Origin: Discostella pseudostelligera
Taxonomy: Eukaryota > Bacillariophyta > Thalassiosirophyceae > Thalassiosirales > Thalassiosiraceae
NCBI GenBank assembly: GCA_036940085.1
Contig: JALLBK010000717.1
Coordinates: 1-34,842, forward strand
Reading direction: 5' to 3'
Length of the DNA: 34,842 nt
The notes below the pieces were generated by a model. The model made no database searches. It was not told the DNA's origin and worked only from the letters and a program-made list of their open reading frames with translations. Below, piece after piece: positions 27,914 to 34,842 of the stretch. Positions within the stretch are counted from its first letter, which is position 1. Every line of letters starts with the position of its first letter. The translations under genes were made by a program, and so were the position numbers.

Positions 27914-29008
27914 ATGGGACGCAAAAAGCGTAGTGCTGCCGACGCTGTGGCCGTCCATCATGATTATCACGCGGTGGCTGGTGGCGTCTCGGCCGCTCTA
28001 CCTCCACCGCCGCCGCCGTTACCGCCCATGCCGCCATCGTCCTACATGACACTAGACCCCTATGGCCGACCTATCATGCCTCCCCCTCCACCGCCAATGC
28101 CTATGCCACCACAACATCAACAACAGATACAGCAAGATTATGGCATAAAACGAGCTCGCGCTGACGATGACGACGCTGCTGCTGCCGCCGCCGGCGATAC
28201 CTCCAGCGAACGTCAGAGTTATCCCGTCAAAAAATACCGTCCCGACTCCTACTATCGATCCATCGAAGCATTCACACGCTACACCAAAGCCCATCGAATG
28301 TTAGACGCATCCTACGTCAAATGGAATCAGGGGGGTGGCACTCCCGAAAAACCAATTGTCTTTGGTATTCGCATTGCCGGATCCTATCTATCGTGGGGTC
28401 GAGGCAAAACGCGCGATGCCGCCATTGATGCCGCCATACGAGCGGCATTTGCCCTGGTGGCTGCACATGGTTATGATGATTTTACATTGAATGAAGATTG
28501 CTTCATGGAAGAACCATTCGATGCTCCAGTATTGGCGCCGATGCCACCTCCACCACCGCCGCCGCCGCCACCGTACATGGTCCCACCACCACTGCCTCCG
28601 GGCATGCCACCGAATTTTATGGTCCCTCCTGGATTACCTCCATCATCGATGGGAGGATTTGGTATGCCTCCTCCTCCATTGAATGCAGAGGATAGTTTGA
28701 TCCCTCAACCGTTGGCACCGAGTGCAGACCTTGCTGTGGCATCGACTGTGGTGGTGGATGGAGGAGTCACCAATACCAACGCAGTTGGATTGACGGCACA
28801 ATCAAGCAACAAGCCTTTACTAGTCGTTGGGAATACTGCAGGTAAGGACGAGACCAAGAAAAGTGGTGGAGCAAGTGGGAGCAATCTGGTCTTCTCGGGA
28901 GGGGAATTGGATGACAATGGTGAGGAATTGTCGATGGAAGAAATCCGTATCAAGGTTCCGCGATATTGGAATATGGTGTTACGGGCATTAACTTCAAAGA
29001 AACAATGA
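27914..29008 (+). CDS. Proline-rich protein with a dsRBD-like segment
   Basis: Single exon, 364 aa. The start MGRKKRS is basic. Poly-Pro tracts lie at about residues 31-43, 56-66 and 210-245. Between them is one folded segment (about 118-200): YTKAHRMLDASYVKWNQ, then a strand IVFGIRIAG, then GRGKTRDAAIDAAIRAAFAL. This last part resembles the C-terminal half of a double-stranded RNA-binding motif (G-G-SKK-AK--AA--AL), with Lys/Arg at the RNA-contact end of the helix. The first helix is hard to match, so the call is tentative. The C-terminus (about 335-364) is conserved-looking: LSMEEIRIKVPRYWNMV. RNA-processing roles are inferred from Pro-rich plus RNA-binding composition. Confidence 0.55.
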   Translation: MGRKKRSAADAVAVHHDYHAVAGGVSAALPPPPPPLPPMPPSSYMTLDPYGRPIMPPPPPPMPMPPQHQQQIQQDYGIKRARADDDDAAAAAAGDTSSERQSYPVKKYRPDSYYRSIEAFTRYTKAHRMLDASYVKWNQGGGTPEKPIVFGIRIAGSYLSWGRGKTRDAAIDAAIRAAFALVAAHGYDDFTLNEDCFMEEPFDAPVLAPMPPPPPPPPPPYMVPPPLPPGMPPNFMVPPGLPPSSMGGFGMPPPPLNAEDSLIPQPLAPSADLAVASTVVVDGGVTNTNAVGLTAQSSNKPLLVVGNTAGKDETKKSGGASGSNLVFSGGELDDNGEELSMEEIRIKVPRYWNMVLRALTSKKQ

Positions 29009-29641
29009 AATTTGAACAAGTACCTTTGGGGGGGATGAATCGATCACATCTCTTTGGGTAAGTGACGATTGAAGGCGAGTTGTTTGTGTGCCCAAATGAT
29101 ATGCCATGATCTGGGGAGATCTGGAACGATTAGTACTGCCAAGAGTGGGTAAGTGGGTGTTTTGAAGAGTTGAGCACGCACGCGTACTAAATGCATGTAA
29201 GTGTTTCTTGAGGCCATGTGTTTCCCACGAGTTTGAGTGAGTCGAAACTCAATCGGTGGTGTTATCGGGGACTTCCCCGTCCCCGGCAATGATTTTGCTT
29301 GCGTAAGTCTAAGTGTTTCTAAGTCAATATTTTGCGCAAATGGAGGAGAGATATGGTACGTGCACGTATCAATATCGTCTGAGTCTACGATACTTAGTTG
29401 AGTTCCTGATTCCTGTGATGCATGCATTTTTTGCATGCAATCGCCGCCTTCTGGGAGCGCCCCGGAGACGTACTTGCAAACGCGCGCACTGAGAAAGATT
29501 TCCTGGGTTAATGTATGGCGGTAGCGAAAAGAGCACCACAATGGCAAGTAGTATTACAAGCAATACAAGATACAAGCAAACAACAATCATCATCATAGAG
29601 AGAGAAACGGGTCGCAATACAATAACATATATCGTTACCGC
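29009..29641. other. Convergent intergenic region with two hairpins
   Basis: 630 nt between two converging 3' ends. A GC-rich perfect hairpin has arms CGGGGAC (29266-29272) and GTCCCCG (29279-29285) with a 6-nt loop. A second inverted repeat, TGCATGCA (29419-29426) and TGCATGCA (29432-29439), has a 5-T loop; each arm is itself palindromic. A 167-codon minus-strand frame (29547-29044) spans most of the gap but lacks family features, so I do not call it a gene. Confidence 0.5.
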
Positions 29642-30874
29642 TTAACTCCTAGGAATAAACTGTTCAAAATGACTCCTTGCCCTTTGAATATTCATCAATG
29701 TTGCCGCCTTGCGCGTCTCTCGTCCCCAATCATTCTGCTTTCCACGGTTCCTCTGATTTTTATTGCTCACAATCACCATAATGTAGGTATTTGCGGTAAA
29801 GGCATCAATGAAGGCGGCGAACTTCGAGTTGCACACATCCATACCCTGGAATTGGGATTGGGCCTTACCGCAGCTTAGTTTGAATTGTTTGACGATATTG
29901 GAAATCTTCTCGAAGCGATGGGCGTCGAATTGTGGAGTTGAGGACGATGACTTGATTGCACGTTGTTGTTGATGCTGCTGCTTTGGTTGTTTGCATGATT
30001 TGGAACCGGGGCTGAGCGGTGTCTTTGATCCCTCGTCGATACTTGATTCATTGGGTGCATTTTGCGGAGAGGTGGCAACATCGCTGTGTTCCTTATCGGT
30101 TAGGGTGGCTGTTCCATCTTCGACCCCGTCCACAGTTTTCCCCTCGCTTTCCATGAAGTCCTCCCTGTTTCCTTCCGCTAGCAGCATCCCACAACCACCA
30201 CCATCCTCCGCATCCTTCCTCGCTTGGGCATGACTAATCACCAAAAACGTCGCCCTCTCGAACAACACCACCTCATCGGCATCACATATACGACAAAAAT
30301 CCGACAAGTGACTTTCCAACACACCAATATTCGGAATAAGATTTGTCACAATCTCACTCCATGCCTTATACAGAGTTTCATCCCATATACTCGTCCCAAA
30401 ACACTGAAAGTGTTGCACCCCCACACCCAAGCAACTTTCTTCAATGAGCCGCTTACGATCTTGCAATATCATATCTCGCTCTTCCTCGGCAACCAAATCC
30501 ATCTTGTGTACTAATACAAATATTCTTGCATCTGGTGAATTTTCTTCCATTGCCTCCAATACACCGGCGAAGTGATCAAAGTCCTTTTCGGGACAATCAC
30601 TCTCAATATCAAAGACATAGATTAATAATTCGACACTACGAAAGATGGTTTCGCGATCACGTTCGAAGTAACTTTCATAGAAGGCATCTTGACCACCACA
30701 ATCCCAGAGATTTAGGACAAGGTCGCCAAGGAAACGGACGTGATGGTGTTCCACGTCGAGGGTGGGGGAGAGGCGCATGGTGTCTCGCGCCAGGTAGTTG
30801 GCGAAGATAATGGATCGCATGGAGGTTTTGCCGGAGTGGGCCTTGCCCATCAAGAGGACTTTCTTCTTTGCCAT
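29642..30874 (-). CDS. RagA/Gtr1-type small GTPase
   Basis: Single exon, 410 aa. G1 is GKAHSGKTS (residues 10-18); G3 is WDCGGQ (57-62) rather than DxxGQ of Ras, typical of Rag; the HKMD element is at 123-126. Strong RagA/B matches are [55 protein letters not shown] and [19 protein letters not shown], then after an insertion [33 protein letters not shown] and a C-terminal RARSHFEQF. The insertion of about 90 residues (roughly 225-320) is acidic then Ser/Gln-rich and disordered-looking; it separates the GTPase from the roadblock domain, where animal RagA has only a few residues. Family role: heterodimer with RagC/Gtr2, recruiting TORC1 to lysosome or vacuole in response to amino acids. No RagC is in this window. 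Confidence 0.93.
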   Translation of the reverse strand: MAKKKVLLMGKAHSGKTSMRSIIFANYLARDTMRLSPTLDVEHHHVRFLGDLVLNLWDCGGQDAFYESYFERDRETIFRSVELLIYVFDIESDCPEKDFDHFAGVLEAMEENSPDARIFVLVHKMDLVAEEERDMILQDRKRLIEESCLGVGVQHFQCFGTSIWDETLYKAWSEIVTNLIPNIGVLESHLSDFCRICDADEVVLFERATFLVISHAQARKDAEDGGGCGMLLAEGNREDFMESEGKTVDGVEDGTATLTDKEHSDVATSPQNAPNESSIDEGSKTPLSPGSKSCKQPKQQHQQQRAIKSSSSTPQFDAHRFEKISNIVKQFKLSCGKAQSQFQGMDVCNSKFAAFIDAFTANTYIMVIVSNKNQRNRGKQNDWGRETRKAATLMNIQRARSHFEQFIPRS

Positions 30875-31480
30875 TATATTCTTATTTGGAGATGATTGTT
30901 GATGTTAGTAATGCTGCCGTTGTTGGGATGGATATGATGTGCGGGGTTGGATCGATCGATTGCTGGTTGATGCGGTGGTTTGGATGCATGCAGTGCAGCC
31001 GCAGCTTGCTGTTGGGGGGCAGTGGCAGCAAACGATCGGGCGCGCCCCCTAAAAAGTACCCCTACTGGAAATTCGGAATGATTTCGGACGTCATGGTCAA
31101 GCTCAATTTTTTTCTCTGTCCGTCACCCGTCCCATTTCCTTCAATCTTCACACTTCACATTCATCGACGCGACGCCGACGACGCCACTGCCGCTGCCGAC
31201 GACGACGACGACGACGAATCTCAAGGGGAGGTGAGACGACCATTGCCGTAGATTGATTGTGGTAGGGATTTATCTGTTAGCCGGAGGGAGGGGGGCGTGG
31301 GTGTTGGTGTGGGGGGCGACTTCGCGCTGTGCCGGAGAGAAGACGAGAGCTGCTTGATCTCGATATCGATATTGATGCGCTTTTTGTTGTTACTCATGCT
31401 GATACTCACATGCATTTTCTTCTTCGTATTCCACCGTCAAAACTAGGGGAGGGTTCATCAATTTAATTACCACTATCAGC
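30875..31480. other. Divergent intergenic region, RagA-like / two-TM gene, with GAC and G-rich tracts
   Basis: 606 nt. A (GAC)-type tract lies at about 31198-31216. A G-rich stretch at 31286-31316 has four runs of at least three G (31286-31288, 31290-31295, 31299-31301, 31311-31316), a possible though loose G-quadruplex because the last loop is 9 nt. A plus-strand frame at 30868-31251 lacks protein-like features. No E2F or CACGTG motif was seen. Confidence 0.4.
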
Positions 31481-31873
31481 ATGCCATTCAACGATCCAAA
31501 ATTCACCGTCGTCAATCCCTCCCCGGATGTCGATCAATCTCTTCGCTCATGTCGCTTATCCGACTGGTTTGGTGCCGGTGCCATCTCGGCCGGTTCCTGG
31601 GCCTACGGCTACTACTTTGGCAAACCCACCCGTATCGCATGTGCCAATACTGCCATGGCACTAGGTTTGACATGCGCATCGATGATGCTACTACAGAATG
31701 GTCGAGCAAGATTGCGGGGATATAGGGAGAATGCTAGGGAGGTAAAGATGTATGGTGCGTGGCCAATCCAGCCGGAATTGCGGGGGTTGGAACAGGATGC
31801 TAGATTTCCAATTGCAATGGGGACTTCGAGTCCATTGACTCGTCCTCCTTTGGATTGGAGAAACTATGATTAA
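31481..31873 (+). CDS. Small two-TM protein, possibly COX20-like
   Basis: Single exon, 130 aa. Two hydrophobic segments follow a short polar N-terminus: about residues 29-46 (WFGAGAISAGSWAYGYYF) and 52-70 (ACANTAMALGLTCASMMLL). A basic helix comes next (RARLRGYRENAREVKMYG), and a polar Pro-rich tail. A conserved-looking Cys-Arg pair precedes TM1 (SCRLSDW) and one Cys lies within TM2. The two-helix layout, basic loop after TM2 and length recall COX20/FAM36A, the inner-membrane chaperone of COX2. Similarity is at the level of layout, so another small mitochondrial membrane protein is equally possible. Confidence 0.6.
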   Translation: MPFNDPKFTVVNPSPDVDQSLRSCRLSDWFGAGAISAGSWAYGYYFGKPTRIACANTAMALGLTCASMMLLQNGRARLRGYRENAREVKMYGAWPIQPELRGLEQDARFPIAMGTSSPLTRPPLDWRNYD

Positions 31874-32179
31874 TGAGTGGAGAGGTGTTGCAGTGGGAGG
31901 GGGTGGACGTTGGGGAGAGGGGAGATACGTTGCAAAAATAATGTTCGTGTGGTGTTGAATTATGAGGCGCAGGTCGAAATTGGGTGGTTGGAAAGCAATC
32001 AAGTCATATATGGGAGGAGGGGATGCGATTACAAAGGCTCGTGCCCATAATCTAGATAAAGCTGTCTAGATAAAACTGTGAATTATGAAATAGCAGAATG
32101 TATTCGGAATCGATGAAGTGGTGCAATTACACTCTCGGCAGATTCTCACCCCTGCTCTCAGACTTCTGTACAGAATTGC

Positions 32180-33931
32180 TCACATCATCGAGTCATTATC
32201 CTCGACCAAACGAAGATAACAATCATATGCTGATGCAGCCTCCTCGCTTGCACGCTGACTAACCTTGAGCTTGAACATGGCAGTATTCTGACATGCCTTG
32301 GCATGAGCGTTCGCTTCCATGACACGCACATCCTCTCCTTCGGGAACAGATTGATCACTTCTCATGTTCTCTTCACGAACTTGGGCGAGTATGTCCTTGG
32401 AACGGGCGAAGGCATCTTCCATTTCCTTGAAGGATGTGGATGCCTCGTTCATGGCCATGTTGGCAACCTGTTGCTTGAAGACGGCATTGGACCGTACCGA
32501 TTCGATGAGGGTAGCCGAGTGGATGCTGTTCTTCTTCTTCGGGAAGCCTTGGGTACTATTCGGTTGAATGAGTGGTTGGCAGTAATTCATAGCATTGCTG
32601 GTAGAGTTGTTCAGAAGATCTTGTCCATTCGCATTCCTCATCCCGCCAAAGTTGGAGGCACCACCATTCACTTCCATGCAGCCTTGGAAAGACGAAGCAC
32701 CTCCATCTCGGCCCATGAACGAACCGCCACCGCTGTTGTTGGAAACACCCATGCAAAAATATGACTTGCCGCTACCGCTACTAATATTGTTAGGGAAAGT
32801 ACCAGCGGTAGGATCCATCATCATAGAACGGTTCATCGACGACGAGTTCATCATGGAATTTCCAATATTCATCGGAAGGCCACCACCATTATTTCCCTGG
32901 AACATGCCCATGTTTCCGAAGATTTGATTGTACCTATTCATGAGCATGCTGAGATTGTTGTTGCTGTTGTTGTAGCGCCCATCATCACTTTCACGTTGGA
33001 AGGAATCTTGACCTCCAATGGAATGACACATATTCATGCCGGCTCCTCCCCCCGTGGAGATACTATCATTCGTCCTCCTCCGTTTACTACTGGTGCGCTT
33101 CCCACCCTTCTTGTTGTCTGAAGGAACGTCGGACGAAGCTGGTGCAGCATCGGGTGTCCCATCCTCGTCGGATGTTGCATCGGAACCCATCCTACCTGGC
33201 ACACTGCGGCTTCTCTTTCCAATTTTACCAAACTTTGGAATTAATCTTCCCTCACTCTTAACCAACGGTTTCCATATCCGTTTCCGAGCATTATTGAACC
33301 AATGTTTCAATTGTGTCTTATCCAACTTCGTCTTCTCCATTAATATATCCAATTCCGGTCCGGTGGGGTAAGGATTATCGATGTGTCCTGGACTTAATAA
33401 CCAGGCCTTGAGCATGCTCACAACATCGGGGCTAAGTTGGGGACGTGCCTCAGGACGATGTTTGGAAGATCCATCGAATAGTCCAAAGTACATGAAATCC
33501 AATGGTGACTCAGTTCCCTCGGCCATAGAGTTAGCAACTACAGGACGTACGAGCAGTCCATTGCATACACCACCCCCCTTACTGCAATGATAGCTCACGG
33601 CCTCGGGTGTGGCTCGGAGATAGCGCGCACACTCAGTTTGGGTCTTAAATCGAGCAATGACTTTATTGTCATGGCAGACCTCCACGGGTTTATCATTCTT
33701 TTGACGAGTCTTACCCTTGGATGAATTGGTGGTGTTCGATGTGGAGGAGTTGCTGAGCAGATTGATGGATTCGGTGGCAAGTAGGTCGAAATTATTGGAT
33801 GACGATAGATCTATCGACGACGATGACGACGGCTCATTTCTTGCGGTGGCATCTTGTGTAGTATGAAGAGACTCCGATGCCTCCTCACCCCCCGAAGGCA
33901 GATTATCTGTGGCGGACTGCATCAGAACCAT
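32180..33931 (-). CDS. TALE-class homeodomain protein with NUMOD-like N-terminal motif
   Basis: Single exon, 583 aa. A Ser/Asn-rich start precedes a motif at about residues 86-130: VCHDNKVIARFKTQTECARY followed by LRATPEAVSYHCSKGG. This looks like a NUMOD1-type helix-turn-helix (strand, F-S/T--EA-R-L, then a second helix). The TALE homeodomain (about 165-230) reads LKAWLLSPGHIDNPYPTGPE, DKTQLKHWFNNARKRIWKP, with helix-3 residues W, N and R intact and the three-residue TALE loop expanded slightly. A basic nuclear signal (KKGGKRTSSKRRR) lies near 275-287, then Gly/Asn/Met-rich low complexity, and a C-terminal helical region (about 480-580) probably for dimerisation. It differs from the homeobox gene at 4847-6188 in layout, so the two are not recent duplicates. 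Confidence 0.88.
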   Translation of the reverse strand: MVLMQSATDNLPSGGEEASESLHTTQDATARNEPSSSSSIDLSSSNNFDLLATESINLLSNSSTSNTTNSSKGKTRQKNDKPVEVCHDNKVIARFKTQTECARYLRATPEAVSYHCSKGGGVCNGLLVRPVVANSMAEGTESPLDFMYFGLFDGSSKHRPEARPQLSPDVVSMLKAWLLSPGHIDNPYPTGPELDILMEKTKLDKTQLKHWFNNARKRIWKPLVKSEGRLIPKFGKIGKRSRSVPGRMGSDATSDEDGTPDAAPASSDVPSDNKKGGKRTSSKRRRTNDSISTGGGAGMNMCHSIGGQDSFQRESDDGRYNNSNNNLSMLMNRYNQIFGNMGMFQGNNGGGLPMNIGNSMMNSSSMNRSMMMDPTAGTFPNNISSGSGKSYFCMGVSNNSGGGSFMGRDGGASSFQGCMEVNGGASNFGGMRNANGQDLLNNSTSNAMNYCQPLIQPNSTQGFPKKKNSIHSATLIESVRSNAVFKQQVANMAMNEASTSFKEMEDAFARSKDILAQVREENMRSDQSVPEGEDVRVMEANAHAKACQNTAMFKLKVSQRASEEAASAYDCYLRLVEDNDSMM

Positions 33932-34479
33932 GTAGTACTTCTTGATGAAGCAGGGAGTGTGTCAATTGTCAATTATCAGCCTCGTTCAGAATGCTGCCGT
34001 TTGGAGCCTCCTCTGTAGCGATATTGTGGCTGGACTCTGGCAATAATGGAGGCGGAGGTCATTAGTGTGGCGGCAGGCGGCGGCATCAATTGTGGGTAGA
34101 GCATCGGGCAGCGGCGGCAGCCAAGAGCAGAGTATCGTAGGGGGGTGATTCAGGATATCATGGGCATGGCATCGACATTCAGCATTGGCATCATTGCGGT
34201 GAGAGGATTGTGGGAGGAAATCCGTTGTCGGTGTTATGATGTACAAAATGATTGGAGTTCATGTGGAGGGGTCATAAGACGGGTGAGCGAGGCAGTTCAA
34301 ATAATTTTGGATCAGTAACATAACAACAGTCTCTCCGGCCGCAGCGCCGCATGTATCTAGCCAATGAAGCTTCACCGCTGACATCATCAGCACACAGCAC
34401 TACTCATCGATCAACTTCTTACCTCGCTGAAGTAGAAGTGGGTGTGTAGGGAGACTTTTCAATTCAACGATAATAAAAA
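33932..34479. other. Intergenic region upstream of second homeobox gene
   Basis: 548 nt of probable divergent promoter and long 5' UTR with GGCGGCGG-type short repeats near 34050-34120. I see no E2F consensus or CACGTG and no supported gene. Confidence 0.35.
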
Positions 34480-34728
34480 ATGTCTACGATGCGATGGCCA
34501 TTCAATAGATTTGAAACTGACCAGCACCAGAATTCTGAAGCCTTCTGCTCTCGTCTTCTGCTTCTTGTGTTGTTGATTTGCTCCACAGGAAGTTACAATG
34601 TTCTTGTGAGTTCTATTCTATTCTTTACTTCAAGTTGAATTGCAGAAATGACTTCTTTCAAGGATTGGGCTTACCATAAACCGAGCAGATCACAGTCGCA
34701 ATGGGGTCACAAACAAAAATGTAAATAA
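34480..34728 (+). CDS. Possible short gene or first exons with a signal anchor
   Basis: The ATG at 34480 opens 42 codons (34480-34605) ending at a GTGAGT donor. The segment contains a strongly hydrophobic run (CSRLLLLVLLICSTG) typical of a signal peptide or anchor. An acceptor at 34661-34662 (TTTCAAG) would continue in frame for 21 residues (DWAYHKPSRSQ...) to a stop at 34728, total 63 aa, but the 57-nt intron is short. The real gene may extend beyond the window with other splicing. No family recognised. Confidence 0.3.
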
Positions 34729-34842
34729 AATGTGAGACGATTCCGCCAAGAGTTGAATGCTGTTGAATTAGGTGGTTATCGCAGGCAGAAGAAATGGTAC
34801 TTTGAAAGTCATACTTAGTACTTTAGGGGGTAAGATATGTAT

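Noticed and set aside
29044..29547. 167-codon minus-strand frame in the gap between converging genes
   Set aside because: Composition is irregular, there is no recognisable motif, and it spans the two hairpins; probably chance openness. A transcript would change this view.
31286..31316. Firm G-quadruplex call
   Set aside because: The last loop is 9 nt, so it is only noted as a G-rich tract.
32641..32650. TCCCGCCAAA inside the second homeobox gene
   Set aside because: It lies within coding sequence far from a start, so it is not counted as part of the promoter module.

Overview
The window reads as nuclear DNA of a photosynthetic stramenopile, most likely a diatom. The evidence is compact genes with short GT-AG introns (about 57-134 nt), and several N-termini that look like diatom bipartite plastid presequences: a signal peptide, then an aromatic residue at the cleavage site (SSAF, FSFP, CGFP contexts). 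Some of these also carry a twin-arginine thylakoid-lumen signal. The gene content is purely eukaryotic: a RagA-type GTPase, a SNF5-type chromatin subunit, TALE homeobox genes, SelT, a TRIC-like channel and a mitochondrial carrier. I saw no tRNA, rRNA, CRISPR, transposon or virus.

Layout, left to right. (1) 0.1-4.8 kb: an ITPase with a plastid-type presequence (+), a six-TM DRAM/TMEM150-like protein (-), selenoprotein T (+) with an in-frame UGA and two SECIS-like hairpins downstream, and a small twin-CX9C protein (+). (2) 4.8-11 kb: an atypical TALE homeobox gene (-), a seven-exon ABC1K/UbiB atypical kinase (-) and a TRIC-like channel with a 22-nt micro-exon (+). (3) 11.1-16.7 kb: a SNF5/SMARCB1-like subunit (-) head-to-head with a DMAC1/DUF4536-like membrane protein (+); an unrecognised signal-peptide protein (-) broken by a 72-bp assembly duplication around one N; and a secreted poly-serine, Cys-containing protein (+). 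(4) 17-23 kb: a PsbP-like lumen protein (-) head-to-head with a mitochondrial carrier (+), then a DUF1995 plastid protein (-) head-to-head with the queuosine-salvage enzyme QNG1 (+). (5) 23.3-29 kb: a small gene broken by a single N (+), a membrane-anchored SET-domain protein (-), and a lumenal FKBP isomerase (-) head-to-head with a proline-rich dsRBD-like protein (+). (6) 29.6-34.8 kb: a RagA/Gtr1-like GTPase (-), a small two-TM protein possibly related to COX20 (+), a second TALE homeobox gene with a NUMOD-like segment (-), and a short signal-anchor reading frame at the right edge.

The most interesting non-coding signal is a recurrent promoter module. Three divergent promoters (about 12.1, 21.4 and 27.75 kb) each hold one or two copies of CACGTGGCAG flanked on both sides by E2F-type TTTGGCGGGA sites. 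Partial versions occur near 4.05, 15.3 and 26.3 kb. The most interesting gene is SelT, which a standard-code gene finder would split at its UGA, and whose 3' UTR appears to carry a duplicated SECIS.

Exon boundaries were inferred by reading splice sites, frame continuity and family conservation; none was checked against transcripts. Exon lengths sum to whole codon counts in every multi-exon gene below except the N-broken one at 23.4 kb. In the 573-codon gene at 12.9-14.9 kb they do so only after the duplicated 73 nt is discounted.
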